Shown here piece after piece: positions 25,412 to 33,221 of a stretch of 59,753 bases of DNA. Numbering within the stretch: position 1 is the first letter of the stretch; each line of letters opens with the position of its first letter. This stretch comes from Candidatus Polarisedimenticolaceae bacterium (GTDB lineage: Bacteria > Acidobacteriota > Polarisedimenticolia > Polarisedimenticolales > DASRJG01). The position numbers and the translations under genes were made by a program. The stretch spans positions 1-59,753 of the forward strand of contig DASVAW010000137.1 in the NCBI GenBank assembly GCA_036376135.1, in the 5' to 3' direction. The notes beneath the pieces were generated by a model. It did not search any database. It saw only the letters and a program-made list of their open reading frames with translations, and was not told where the DNA came from.

Positions 25412-26202
25412 GTTCCGTCCCTCCCGAACCAGCGACCCAGGAAAGAGCGCTTCGGCGGCGGGGGCTCCAGCGGCGGCTCCACCGCCGGCTCCCTTCCGTC
25501 GAGCAGCGCCCGCGGGAACTCGTCCGCCATGCGGGCGGCGTACGCCTCGCCCACGAACGTCGCGGCGACGCGGACCGCCGCCGACATCTCCGGTCGACGC
25601 CCGCGCGTATTGTGCGAGTCCGAGGCGATGACGTGCACCAGCCGCTTGCGCATCAGCTCCTCGGAGAACTCCTGCGTCGACTCGCCGAAGTCGCCGAGCA
25701 GGCTTCCCGTGGTGATCTGTCCGAACGCGCCGAGGCGGATCATCTCCTCGTAGCGCCTCAGGTCGTCCTGGAACCAGCGGATCCGCTCGGGGTGCGCGAA
25801 GAGCACCTGCACCCCCGCGAGGCGCAGCTGGAAGACCACGTTCTCGACGTCGATCGCGTACTGCGACATCGAGAGCTCGAGGAGCAGCGTCCGGCCGTTG
25901 TCGCCCAGCGTCGGCGCGCGGCCGTCCTTGACCCGGGCGGGAAGCTCGTCGGCCAGGTGAACCTCCGCGCCCGGGAGCACCTCGAGCGGCACCGACTCGG
26001 CGGCGAGGCGCTCTCTGAGCCTGGCGACGCCGGAAAGGACGGCGTCGCGGTCGTTGAGATAGAACCCTTCGCGGCAGTGCGGCGTGGCGACGAGCGTGCG
26101 GATGCCGTCCGCGACCGCGATCTTCGCGAAGGCGACCGCCTCGTCCTCGGTGCGCACGCCGTCGTCGACGCCGGGGAGGATGTGCGTGTGCACGTCGATC
26201 AT
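25408..26202 (-). CDS. CpsB/CapC-type PHP tyrosine phosphatase
   Basis: This 264-residue metal-dependent phosphatase of the PHP fold starts MIDVHTHILPGVDDG, the family opening with the first metal ligands. It continues TLVATPHCREGFY, VLPGAEVHLADEL, LFAHPERIRWFQ and VIASDSHNTRGRRP, all of which carry expected His, Glu and Asp ligands. Family members dephosphorylate bacterial tyrosine kinases that control exopolysaccharide export. No kinase or export gene is nearby, so the target is unknown. The C-terminus is a proline-rich tail. It overlaps gpsA by 3 bases within an ATGA. Confidence 0.88.
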   Translation of the reverse strand: MIDVHTHILPGVDDGVRTEDEAVAFAKIAVADGIRTLVATPHCREGFYLNDRDAVLSGVARLRERLAAESVPLEVLPGAEVHLADELPARVKDGRAPTLGDNGRTLLLELSMSQYAIDVENVVFQLRLAGVQVLFAHPERIRWFQDDLRRYEEMIRLGAFGQITTGSLLGDFGESTQEFSEELMRKRLVHVIASDSHNTRGRRPEMSAAVRVAATFVGEAYAARMADEFPRALLDGREPAVEPPLEPPPPKRSFLGRWFGRDGT

Positions 26203-27215
26203 GGCCGGCGCTCCGCCTCGAACTCCCCGGTGAGCGGGCGCGTCATGAGGCGGCGCACCGCCTCCGCGGGGACGGCCGCGTCGTGGAGGATCCGGTGGAC
26301 CTCCTCGACGATCGGCATCTCGACCCCGTGGCGGCGCGCGAGGGCCAGCGCGGACTCGCACGTCCTCACCCCTTCGGCGACGTGCCGCGTCGTGGCCAGA
26401 ATGTCCTCGATCCGCTCCCCACGCGCGAGGGCGATCCCGACCTGCCGGTTGCGGGAAAGCGACCCGGTGCAGGTCAGGACGAGATCGCCCAGGCCGGCGA
26501 GCCCCGAGAAGGTCTCCGCGCGACCGCCCATCGCGACGCCCAGCCGGCGCATCTCGGCGATCCCCCGCGTCACGAGGGCGGCGAGCGCGTTGTGGCCGAG
26601 CCCGAGCCCCTCGACCACGCCGGCGGCGATGGCGATCACGTTCTTCAGCGCCCCCGCCACCTGCACGCCGACGACGTCGTCGTTGGTGTACAGGCGCAGG
26701 CCCCCGCCGGAGAGCGCCTCCTGAACCCGCGCCGCGATCGCCGCCTCCCGGGCGGCGGCGACGATCGCCGCGGCCCGGCCTCCCGCGACCTCCGCGGCGA
26801 ACGACGGACCGGAGATCACCGCAAGCCGCTCCGGAGCGCCGAGCTCCTGCTCGGCGACGTCGGTCGGCAGGGCGAGCGTCTCCTCCTCGATCCCCTTCGA
26901 GGCGATCACCACGGGGCGCCCCCGATCGAGGCCGGGGGCGAGCGACCGGTAGACCGCCCGCGCAAATGGGGTGGGCACGACCAGGACGAGCGGACCCGCG
27001 ACGCGCAGCGTCTCGGCGAGGTCGTCGGTGGGACGCACCGACGCGGGGACGTCGAAGCCGGGAAGGTAGGCGGGGTTGTCCCGACGCTCGCGCATCCGCG
27101 CGACGAGGTCGCTCTCGCGCATCCAGAGCAGCACGTCCCGCCCGAGGAGCCCCAGGTGCACGGCGAGCGCCGTCCCCCACGCACCTCCGCCGACGATCGT
27201 CACCGGTCCCGTCAC
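26199..27215 (-). CDS. gpsA: NAD(P)-dependent glycerol-3-phosphate dehydrogenase
   Basis: This 338-residue enzyme reduces dihydroxyacetone phosphate to sn-glycerol-3-phosphate for membrane lipids. It has the Rossmann motif GGGAWGTALA near the N-terminus, ASKGIEEETL, ISGPSFAAEVA, GALKNVIAIAAG with the catalytic lysine, and SRNRQVG. The GTG start overlaps the plsY stop (GTGA). The adjacency with plsY puts supply and use of glycerol-3-phosphate in one operon. Confidence 0.96.
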   Translation of the reverse strand: MTGPVTIVGGGAWGTALAVHLGLLGRDVLLWMRESDLVARMRERRDNPAYLPGFDVPASVRPTDDLAETLRVAGPLVLVVPTPFARAVYRSLAPGLDRGRPVVIASKGIEEETLALPTDVAEQELGAPERLAVISGPSFAAEVAGGRAAAIVAAAREAAIAARVQEALSGGGLRLYTNDDVVGVQVAGALKNVIAIAAGVVEGLGLGHNALAALVTRGIAEMRRLGVAMGGRAETFSGLAGLGDLVLTCTGSLSRNRQVGIALARGERIEDILATTRHVAEGVRTCESALALARRHGVEMPIVEEVHRILHDAAVPAEAVRRLMTRPLTGEFEAERRP

Positions 27216-27793
27216 TTCTTCGGACCTCCCCAGGGGCGTCCCCATCGAGGCTCCCGGCCGGAACGAAGCCGCTCGAGGTTCTCGCGGTGCCGTATGACGA
27301 CGGCCACGGCGCAGACCGCGCCGCACATCACGACCGGGCGTGGGGATCGTAGCAGCAAAGCCCAGACGGGAAACGAGATCGCGGCGGCCAGCGAGGCGAC
27401 CGAAACCCATCGGAGCGCCACCGCCGTGGCTGCGAAGACGCCCGCGGCCCCCGCCAGCGCCGCGGGGGCGAGGACCGCGAGCGCGCCGGCGCCGGTGGCG
27501 ACCCCCTTGCCGCCGCGAAACCCCAGCCAGGGCGAGGCGACGTTCCCGGCGACGGCGCCGACGGCCGCGAGCGGGCCGCCGACCGCGGCCGCCACGGCTC
27601 CCTTGGCGGCGTCGAGGGCGAACGCCAGGATCCCGGCGCCCGTCCCCGCGACGCGGGCGACGTTGGTCGCGCCGGTCGCACCGCTCCCGTGGCGTCGTGG
27701 GTCGGCGGCGACGCGGCTCCTCGCGATCCAGACGCCGGTCGGAATCGATCCGAGGGCGTAGCCGGCGATCGCGGCGAGGACGCCGTCGATCAC
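27212..27793 (-). CDS. plsY: Glycerol-3-phosphate acyltransferase PlsY
   Basis: This 193-residue integral membrane enzyme acylates glycerol-3-phosphate with acyl-phosphate. The three conserved loops are present: GSIPTGVWIAR, GSGATGATNVAR and GFRGGKGVATG. Five membrane segments can be seen. The start is GTG, overlapping the thpR stop (GTGA); the stop overlaps gpsA. Confidence 0.95.
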   Translation of the reverse strand: MIDGVLAAIAGYALGSIPTGVWIARSRVAADPRRHGSGATGATNVARVAGTGAGILAFALDAAKGAVAAAVGGPLAAVGAVAGNVASPWLGFRGGKGVATGAGALAVLAPAALAGAAGVFAATAVALRWVSVASLAAAISFPVWALLLRSPRPVVMCGAVCAVAVVIRHRENLERLRSGREPRWGRPWGGPKK

Positions 27794-28350
27794 GCGGCCG
27801 CCCCGCCGAGCGGGAAGGTCGCGAGCGCCGTGTACCGCGCGCCGCCGGGGCCGAGGTCGCTCCGGAACAGCGTCAGCGACTCGATCCACGCGCGACCGAA
27901 GAACCACTCGCGTTCGGGAGGGCCGGACGCGCCGGCGCCGGCGGCCCGCGCGAGCGTGGCGTGCGGGCGGAAACCCCGCTCTTCCGGCGCGAACCCCGCG
28001 GCCCTCGCCTCGCGCTCGACCGCCGCCGCGAGGGCGCGCAGGCGCCCGCGGTCGGGATCTTCCGCCACTCCCACCCACAACACGCGGGGGCGCCGCGGGG
28101 AGGGAAAACACCCGAGCCCGGCGACCTCGAGGGAGATCGGGCCGGTCGCCGCGAGCGCCGCCCTCTCCCAGCGCGGCCCGAGCTCGGCCAGGCGCGCGTC
28201 CTCGACCTCGCCGAGGAATCGCACGGTCACGTGCACCCCCTCGGCACGCGTGAAGCGCCACCCCGGAAGGCGCGGCTCCAGCTCGCGCCGCGCCCTGCCG
28301 ATCGCCTCCCGGACGTCGTGCGGCAGGTCGAGCGCGAGGAAAAGCCGCAT
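27790..28350 (-). CDS. thpR: RNA 2',3'-cyclic phosphodiesterase ThpR
   Basis: This 186-residue protein of the 2H phosphoesterase family has its two catalytic motifs at H40-V-T42 (GVHVTVRFLG) and H130-A-T132 (RPHATLARA), which face each other in the active site. The length and the opening MRLFLALDLP are typical. It probably opens 2',3'-cyclic phosphates at RNA ends. It is embedded between cinA (1-base overlap) and plsY (4-base overlap), a common arrangement for cinA-thpR. Confidence 0.93.
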   Translation of the reverse strand: MRLFLALDLPHDVREAIGRARRELEPRLPGWRFTRAEGVHVTVRFLGEVEDARLAELGPRWERAALAATGPISLEVAGLGCFPSPRRPRVLWVGVAEDPDRGRLRALAAAVEREARAAGFAPEERGFRPHATLARAAGAGASGPPEREWFFGRAWIESLTLFRSDLGPGGARYTALATFPLGGAAA

Positions 28351-29582
28351 CACGCCTCCCGCATCCGCCGGCGCAGGAGGTCGAGGGCGGCGAGGACCGA
28401 GCGACGCCGGATCAGGGCGCGGTCCCCGGGCCAGCGCAGCACGACGTGGGCGCCGCCCCCGGCGTCGGCGACGGCATGGTGCACGAGTCCGACCGGCTTT
28501 TCCGGGGTTCCCCCGGACGGGCCCGCGACGCCGGTGACGGCGACGCCGTAGTCGGCGCCGAGGCGCTCGCGGATCCCGGCGGCCATCGCGCGCGCGACCG
28601 CCTCGCTCACCGCCCCGTGCTCGTCGAGCACGGTTGCGTCCACGCCCACCATCCCGACCTTCACCTCGTTCGCGTACGCGACGACGCCGCCCCGGTACCA
28701 CGCCGACGATCCGGGCACCGTCGTGAGCTCGGCGCCGAGAAGGCCGCCGGTGCACGACTCCGCCGTCGCCACGGTCCGGCCCAGCCCCGCCAGCGTCCCA
28801 CCCACCACCGACGCCAGCGTCGCGTCGTCCTCGCCGAACAGGTCCGCGCCCAGCCGCCTGCGCATCTCCGCCTCGACCGGGGCGAGCCGCGCCCGGGCGG
28901 CCGACGCGTCGGGGCCTCGGGCCCGCAAGATCAGGTCGATCGCGCCGGATGCCGCGAGAATCGTCACCTCGACCCCGTCCGCGCCGTAGAGATCCCGCAG
29001 CTGCACGTCCACGCTCGATTCGGTGCGGCCGCCGACCCGAAGGACGCGACGGACGATCGTTCCCGCGCCGCGCGAGGCGACCTCCCGGGCCACGCTCCCC
29101 TCGAACATCGCCGTCATCTCCGCGGGGACTCCCGGCAGGGCGGCGACGAGCGCCGCTCCGACGGAGACGAACAGGCCGGGAGCCGACCCCACCGGATTGT
29201 CGATGAACCTCGCGCCGCGCGGCCGGTCGGCCTGCCGCTCCTGCTCCGGGCCCAAGGTCCGCCCGCGCGACGCGTACGCCGCGCGGAGCGCGGCGAGGCG
29301 TGCGTCGTCCCGCTCGAGCGGGACGCCGGCGGCCCGCGCGAGCGCCTCGCGCGTGCGGTCGTCCTCGGTGGGTCCGAGGCCGCCGGTGGCGACGACGACG
29401 TCGCACTCCGAGGCGAGCGCGACGAGCGCCGCCGCGATCGCCCCCTCGTCGTCGGCGACGAGCACGCGGATGCGGACCTCCGCCCCCAGGCGCTCGAGCC
29501 GCTCGGCGAGCCAGACGGCGTTCGTGTCGGGACGTCCCGGCCCCAGGAGTTCCGTTCCGACCGCGACGATCGCCGCCTTCAC
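28350..29582 (-). CDS. cinA: CinA family protein (NMN deamidase / ADP-ribose pyrophosphatase)
   Basis: This full-length CinA of 410 residues has an N-terminal molybdopterin-binding-like domain (AAIVAVGTELLGPGRPDTN, VVVATGGLGPTEDD, LPGVPAEM) and a C-terminal amidohydrolase domain (TAESCTGGLLGAELT, SSAWYRGGVVAYANEVK, GVAVTGVAGPSGGTPEKPVG). Such proteins recycle pyridine nucleotides; the competence name is historical. The GTG start overlaps the DUF502 gene stop (GTGA). Confidence 0.94.
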   Translation of the reverse strand: MKAAIVAVGTELLGPGRPDTNAVWLAERLERLGAEVRIRVLVADDEGAIAAALVALASECDVVVATGGLGPTEDDRTREALARAAGVPLERDDARLAALRAAYASRGRTLGPEQERQADRPRGARFIDNPVGSAPGLFVSVGAALVAALPGVPAEMTAMFEGSVAREVASRGAGTIVRRVLRVGGRTESSVDVQLRDLYGADGVEVTILAASGAIDLILRARGPDASAARARLAPVEAEMRRRLGADLFGEDDATLASVVGGTLAGLGRTVATAESCTGGLLGAELTTVPGSSAWYRGGVVAYANEVKVGMVGVDATVLDEHGAVSEAVARAMAAGIRERLGADYGVAVTGVAGPSGGTPEKPVGLVHHAVADAGGGAHVVLRWPGDRALIRRRSVLAALDLLRRRMREA

Positions 29583-30265
29583 GGCTTCCCGGGAACGCGT
29601 ACCCCGACGCGCGCGGCGAGATTCGGCGGCGCCACGATCCCGCCCGAGACGATCAGCTTGATCCCCTCCTCGACCGTGATGCCGAGGTCGTGGACGGACG
29701 ACCCGGGGATCAGCGCGAGCCAGCCCGACGTCGGGTTGGGCGTCGTCGGGAAGAAGACGAAGATCATCTCCCGCTCCGCGTCCACGCCGCATCCCGCCAG
29801 CGACGTGGGCGTCTCGTTGGTGACGAACCCCACGGTCCACACCCCCAGCCGCGGGTACTCCGCCACCACGACGCGGGAGAAGCCGCCGGCGCCGCCGACG
29901 TTGAAGGCGTCGAGGAGCTGCCGGCTTCCCCCGTAGATGCTCTTCACGAGCGGGATCCGCAGGATCGCCTGCTCGGCCATCTCGAGCAGCCGCTTCCCGA
30001 CCAGGTTCGCGGCGATCAAGCCGAACAGGTAGACGAGCAGGAAGGTGAGGACGATGCCGATCAGGGGCACCGCCACGCGCAGATACCAGCCGTCCAGCCC
30101 CTGGACGCCGGCCGCGCGGAGCACCGCGACGACCGTGGGGGTGACGTTGTCGCTGATGAGGCCGAAGAGCAGGCGCAGCAGCCACAGCGTGATGATCGCG
30201 GGGAGCAGGACGAGGATCCCGCGAAGGAGGTTGTGGCGCACGTGCGCCCAAGCGTCACCGATCAC
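29579..30265 (-). CDS. DUF502 membrane protein
   Basis: This 228-residue protein has two N-terminal membrane segments (GILVLLPAIITLWLLRLLFG and VPLIGIVLTFLLVYLFGLIA). The conserved soluble part contains IPLVKSIYGGSRQLLDAF, VFFPTTPNPTSGWL and EEGIKLIVSGG, which are hallmarks of DUF502. The biochemical role is unknown. The GTG start has GGGGAGA upstream. It is the first gene of the long minus-strand run to rplS. Confidence 0.9.
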   Translation of the reverse strand: MIGDAWAHVRHNLLRGILVLLPAIITLWLLRLLFGLISDNVTPTVVAVLRAAGVQGLDGWYLRVAVPLIGIVLTFLLVYLFGLIAANLVGKRLLEMAEQAILRIPLVKSIYGGSRQLLDAFNVGGAGGFSRVVVAEYPRLGVWTVGFVTNETPTSLAGCGVDAEREMIFVFFPTTPNPTSGWLALIPGSSVHDLGITVEEGIKLIVSGGIVAPPNLAARVGVRVPGKP

Positions 30266-30275
30266 GGGCCGTTCT

Positions 30276-30297
30276 CCCCTCGGCGGCGGCCGAGGGG
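30276..30297 (-). promoter_or_regulatory. Perfect hairpin in the leader of the DUF502 operon
   Basis: A 9-base-pair G/C-rich stem (CCCCTCGGC / GCCGAGGGG) with a 4-base loop lies between the secreted protein gene ending at 30323 and the DUF502 start. A TACACT box at 30302-30307 upstream could start transcription just before it, which would place it in the 5' leader. It has no U-run in either direction, so it is not a classic terminator. Confidence 0.4.
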
Positions 30298-30322
30298 TGG
30301 GAGTGTAGCAGCCGCCGATCCC

Positions 30323-31036
30323 CTACTTCGGCGAGATCGTCGACGACGCCGTCACGGTGAATCGGCCGAACGGCGTCGCGTCGTCGGTGATCGTGAGCGG
30401 GCGGTGGAACTCGATCGTGCGCGAGACGGTCCCCTCGGACGTCGTGTAGTCGACGCGGACGCGGCTGTCGGAGAGCATCGTGATCGTCGGCGCGACGCTG
30501 TCGATCCCGGCGTCGGAAACCCGGAACGGCGCCATCCAGCGGGTCTGCAGGAACAGGCTCAGGTAGACCTGCCCGACGCCGGCCTCGTCCCGCCACCAGA
30601 CCAGGAAGGGGCGGCCGGTGGAATCGAAGTCGATCGCGGGGTCGAGATCGTCGCCCGCCGTCGCCTCGGATTCGACCCAACCGAGCGGAAGCCACGACCG
30701 CGTCCCGGCGTCGAACCGGGACCAGGACAGGTCGAAGCCCACGCCGGTGAAGCGGCTCCACACCAGCCACGGCCTCGCCACCCCCACGGTCTGCTCCGCC
30801 ACGACCGGCCAGAGATCCCCGTTGAGGTCTCCGTCGAGGTTCACGGGGTAGAGGTTCGGCCGGGAGGTGACCTTCGTCCAGATCCGGACGTTCTTCGCGG
30901 AGGAGCTCGCGAGGACCACCGTCCGAAGGTAGGCGCCCGACGCGTCGAGCTCCGCGGCCACCTCCGCGGCCGCGGGCGCGAGGGCAGCCGCCGTCACCAC
31001 CGCCAGGGATCCCATCCAGACGCCGAGCCGTTTCAT
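30323..31036 (-). CDS. Secreted protein of unknown function
   Basis: This 237-residue exported protein has a signal peptide (GVWMGSLAVVTAAALAPAAA). The mature part is rich in Trp and beta-strands with a recurring 'W-x-x-W/F-x-(R/D)' flavour: PWLVWSRFTG, DLSWSRFDAG, PFLVWWRDEA. It looks like part of a beta-propeller or jelly-roll, but no known family is recognised. It is translationally coupled to the XRE-TPR regulator (ATGA overlap) and has its own GGAGGGAG site. The coupling suggests that the regulator and the exported protein act in one pathway. Confidence 0.7.
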   Translation of the reverse strand: MKRLGVWMGSLAVVTAAALAPAAAEVAAELDASGAYLRTVVLASSSAKNVRIWTKVTSRPNLYPVNLDGDLNGDLWPVVAEQTVGVARPWLVWSRFTGVGFDLSWSRFDAGTRSWLPLGWVESEATAGDDLDPAIDFDSTGRPFLVWWRDEAGVGQVYLSLFLQTRWMAPFRVSDAGIDSVAPTITMLSDSRVRVDYTTSEGTVSRTIEFHRPLTITDDATPFGRFTVTASSTISPK

Positions 31037-32259
31037 CGTGACTCCCTCCGGGAGCGCTCCACGTGTCGATCGAAGGCGTCCACCTCGGGGAAGCGCCGCT
31101 CGATCCGCGCGCGCAGGTGGCGCAGGCGGCCGAACGCGATCTTCTCGCGGGTGGGGTGTTGCGTTTCTCGCGCCGCCGTCCACCGGTGGAACGCGTTCAG
31201 GAACAGGATGTCGTGGTACGGCCCCGCCGGCATCGAAGCCAGGGCATCGGAGTCGTCGAGCAGGCGCGAGGCGCGGTCGTGCCGGCCTCGCGTGAGCCAG
31301 GCCTCCGCCTGCCGGGTCAGCGAGAGGGACGCCACGCGACGGAACCCCATCTCCCGGGCGCGCCGATGGGCCTGCTCGAGGGCCGCGATCCCCTCCTCGA
31401 ACCGGTGCGTCTTCACGAGGCAGCCGCCGAGGTTGGTCCTCACGACCAGGCGCGGTTCCTCCTGCGCCGCTCCGAGCTCCTCGAAGAGCGCGTGCGATCG
31501 CTCGTAGTACGCCAGCGCGCGATCGGGGCTCGAGGGCTCGTGCAGGTTGCCGAGCGTGTTGAGGACGGAGGCCTGCGCGGCACGGTCCTCCTCCTCCGTC
31601 GCCAGGGCGAGACTCTCGCGGGCCAGAAGCTCCGCGAGGTAGAGGTCGTCGAGCTCGCGGTAGACGAACGAGAGCTGGAGCAACGTGCGGATCCGGGCGC
31701 GGCGCGGGATGCGCTCGCGCACCTTGAGGACCTCGCGCAGCTCCCGCTCGGTCATCGCGAGCTTGCCGAGCGATTTCAGGGCGGCCGCCAGGCGCCAGCG
31801 GGCCTCCGCGACCCGTTCGGCCGACTCGACGGTGGCGGACTCGGATTCCCCGACGGCGAGCTCCACGGCCCGCTCGAAGGCGGCGAACGCGCCGCCGTGT
31901 TCCCCGCGGGCGAACCGCTCCTCCCCGATCCGGAGCGCTTCCTCGTACCCGGCGTCCACCGGCTTGAGCGGCTCGTATTCCTCGAGGTCCAGGACGTCGC
32001 TGAACTGCTGGACGGAAACGTTGAAGATCCGTGCGAGCGCCCGGAGCTTCTCGAAGGACGGGAGCGCCTTCCCCTTCTCGAACCGGCTCAACTGGGAGTT
32101 GTCGATCGGCTCCCCGAGCGCGGCGGTTTTCTCCTCCACCTTGCGGAGCGTGTAGCCGTACCCTTCTCGCAGCCGGCGCAGGTACTCGCCGAGCCTGGGT
32201 GAGGGTCTCGGTTCGTCGCCGCGTTGCGTCTCCCAACTCCCGGTTCGGATCTGCCCCAT
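31033..32259 (-). CDS. XRE-family regulator with C-terminal TPR domain
   Basis: The 408-residue protein has an N-terminal Cro/CI helix-turn-helix (LGEYLRRLREGYGYTLRKVE, then NSQLSRFEKGKALPSFEKLR, about 23-75). The rest is a tandem helical repeat domain of TPR type, for example ARWRLAAALKSLGKLAMTER and LALATEEEDRAAQASVLNTL. This architecture resembles Rgg/PlcR/NprR-type regulators in which the TPR part binds a signal peptide or protein partner. The ligand is unknown. It is first in a two-gene operon with the secreted protein and diverges from the AraC-type gene across 194 bases. Confidence 0.85.
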   Translation of the reverse strand: MGQIRTGSWETQRGDEPRPSPRLGEYLRRLREGYGYTLRKVEEKTAALGEPIDNSQLSRFEKGKALPSFEKLRALARIFNVSVQQFSDVLDLEEYEPLKPVDAGYEEALRIGEERFARGEHGGAFAAFERAVELAVGESESATVESAERVAEARWRLAAALKSLGKLAMTERELREVLKVRERIPRRARIRTLLQLSFVYRELDDLYLAELLARESLALATEEEDRAAQASVLNTLGNLHEPSSPDRALAYYERSHALFEELGAAQEEPRLVVRTNLGGCLVKTHRFEEGIAALEQAHRRAREMGFRRVASLSLTRQAEAWLTRGRHDRASRLLDDSDALASMPAGPYHDILFLNAFHRWTAARETQHPTREKIAFGRLRHLRARIERRFPEVDAFDRHVERSRRESR

Positions 32260-32310
32260 CGTCCCCCCCGTGCCGACCCGTTAGTCCCCTCGGGCCGGTC
32301 GGATGAACGC

Positions 32311-32339
32311 TGCCTACGCCGCTGCGGACCGGGCGTCAA
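32311..32339 (-). promoter_or_regulatory. Candidate promoter of the XRE-TPR operon
   Basis: TTGACG (five of six -35 positions) is followed after 17 bases by TAGGCA, which matches the -10 consensus poorly. The start codon is about 52 bases downstream. The -35 is convincing; the -10 is not. Confidence 0.3.
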
Positions 32340-32386
32340 GGAGATTTCCGGGGTTTCGTTGCCGGGTGCGGACGCCGGGTCCGCGA

Positions 32387-32415
32387 TTGCACGAGCCCCC
32401 CCACCCCCGTACACT
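32387..32415 (+). promoter_or_regulatory. Candidate promoter of the AraC-HEAT operon
   Basis: TTGCAC and TACACT are separated by exactly 17 bases. A start site near 32422 would fall at the edge of the palindrome at 32422-32438, about 30 bases before the TTG start codon. Confidence 0.5.
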
Positions 32416-32421
32416 CCTGCT

Positions 32422-32438
32422 TTCGGCGTAACACCGAA
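32422..32438. promoter_or_regulatory. 17-bp palindrome, probable operator
   Basis: TTCGGCGTAACACCGAA is a palindrome about one central base with a single mismatched pair. It lies immediately downstream of the candidate -10 box and just before the Shine-Dalgarno of the AraC-type gene. It is a good position for a repressor site of either divergent regulator. A hairpin of 5 base pairs is the alternative reading. Confidence 0.5.
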
Positions 32439-32453
32439 GTTGCGGAGGTTGCG

Positions 32454-33221
32454 TTGTCGCGGCTCAAGCTCGTCCGGGGGGTGCCCATGCCCCCGCTCTA
32501 CGACCGGATCGGGTACGAGACCGCGCTCGAGGCGCTGGCGTTCCGCCGCCTGGCCGACTTCGACGTGGACGGGGCGCGGGCGGCCTTCGGCCGCCTCGTC
32601 GACCAGCTCGACCTGGCGCCCGGGAGGGCCAGGGGGCGCGAGGTGGTCCTGCTCCTGCACGACGTCCTTCAGCGCATCCATCGGCGGCTCCACCGTCCCC
32701 CCGATGCCGACCCCCAGTACCAGGTGACCCGCGTCGCGATGATCGAGCAGTTCGCGGCCCTCGAAGACCCGGAGGAGGCGCGGCGTGCCTTCCTCCCCAC
32801 CGTGCACCGCCTGCTCGCCCCGTTGCGCACCCGACCCGCCGCCGCGCATCCCCTCGTCGAAAGGGCGCAGGCCTACATCGAGGACCACTACCAGGGGCGC
32901 GTCGGGCTCTCCGCCGTCGCCCGGCAGCTGCACGTCTCGGCGAACTACCTCTCCAGGCTCTTCCGCAAGGAGGCCGGGATGACGCTCACGGCGTACGTGC
33001 ACCGCGTCCGCCTCGAGCACGCCCGGATGCTCCTCGCCGCCGGCGACCATACGATCTCGGAGATCGCCTACCTCGTCGGCTACCAGACCTACCGGGACTT
33101 CTACCGGAACTTCGTGAAGTACGAACGTTCCTCCCCGCGCCAGGCGCGGCGGCGGCTCGCCGATCCGCAGCCCGCTCCCCTGGCGGCGGCCGCCATCCCC
33201 GCCGAAGAGGAAGCCCAATGA
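32454..33221 (+). CDS. AraC-type transcriptional regulator
   Basis: The 255-residue protein's last 110 residues form the double helix-turn-helix of the AraC family: IEDHYQGRVGLSAVARQLHV, NYLSRLFRKEAGMTLTAYVH, LEHARMLLAAGDHTISEIAY, VGYQTYRDFYRNFVKY. The N-terminal 130 residues are helical and resemble no cupin or receiver domain; they probably bind an effector or a partner. The start is TTG with GGAGG 5 bases upstream. It is coupled to the HEAT-repeat gene by an ATGA overlap, so the two may work together. Confidence 0.88.
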   Translation: MSRLKLVRGVPMPPLYDRIGYETALEALAFRRLADFDVDGARAAFGRLVDQLDLAPGRARGREVVLLLHDVLQRIHRRLHRPPDADPQYQVTRVAMIEQFAALEDPEEARRAFLPTVHRLLAPLRTRPAAAHPLVERAQAYIEDHYQGRVGLSAVARQLHVSANYLSRLFRKEAGMTLTAYVHRVRLEHARMLLAAGDHTISEIAYLVGYQTYRDFYRNFVKYERSSPRQARRRLADPQPAPLAAAAIPAEEEAQ

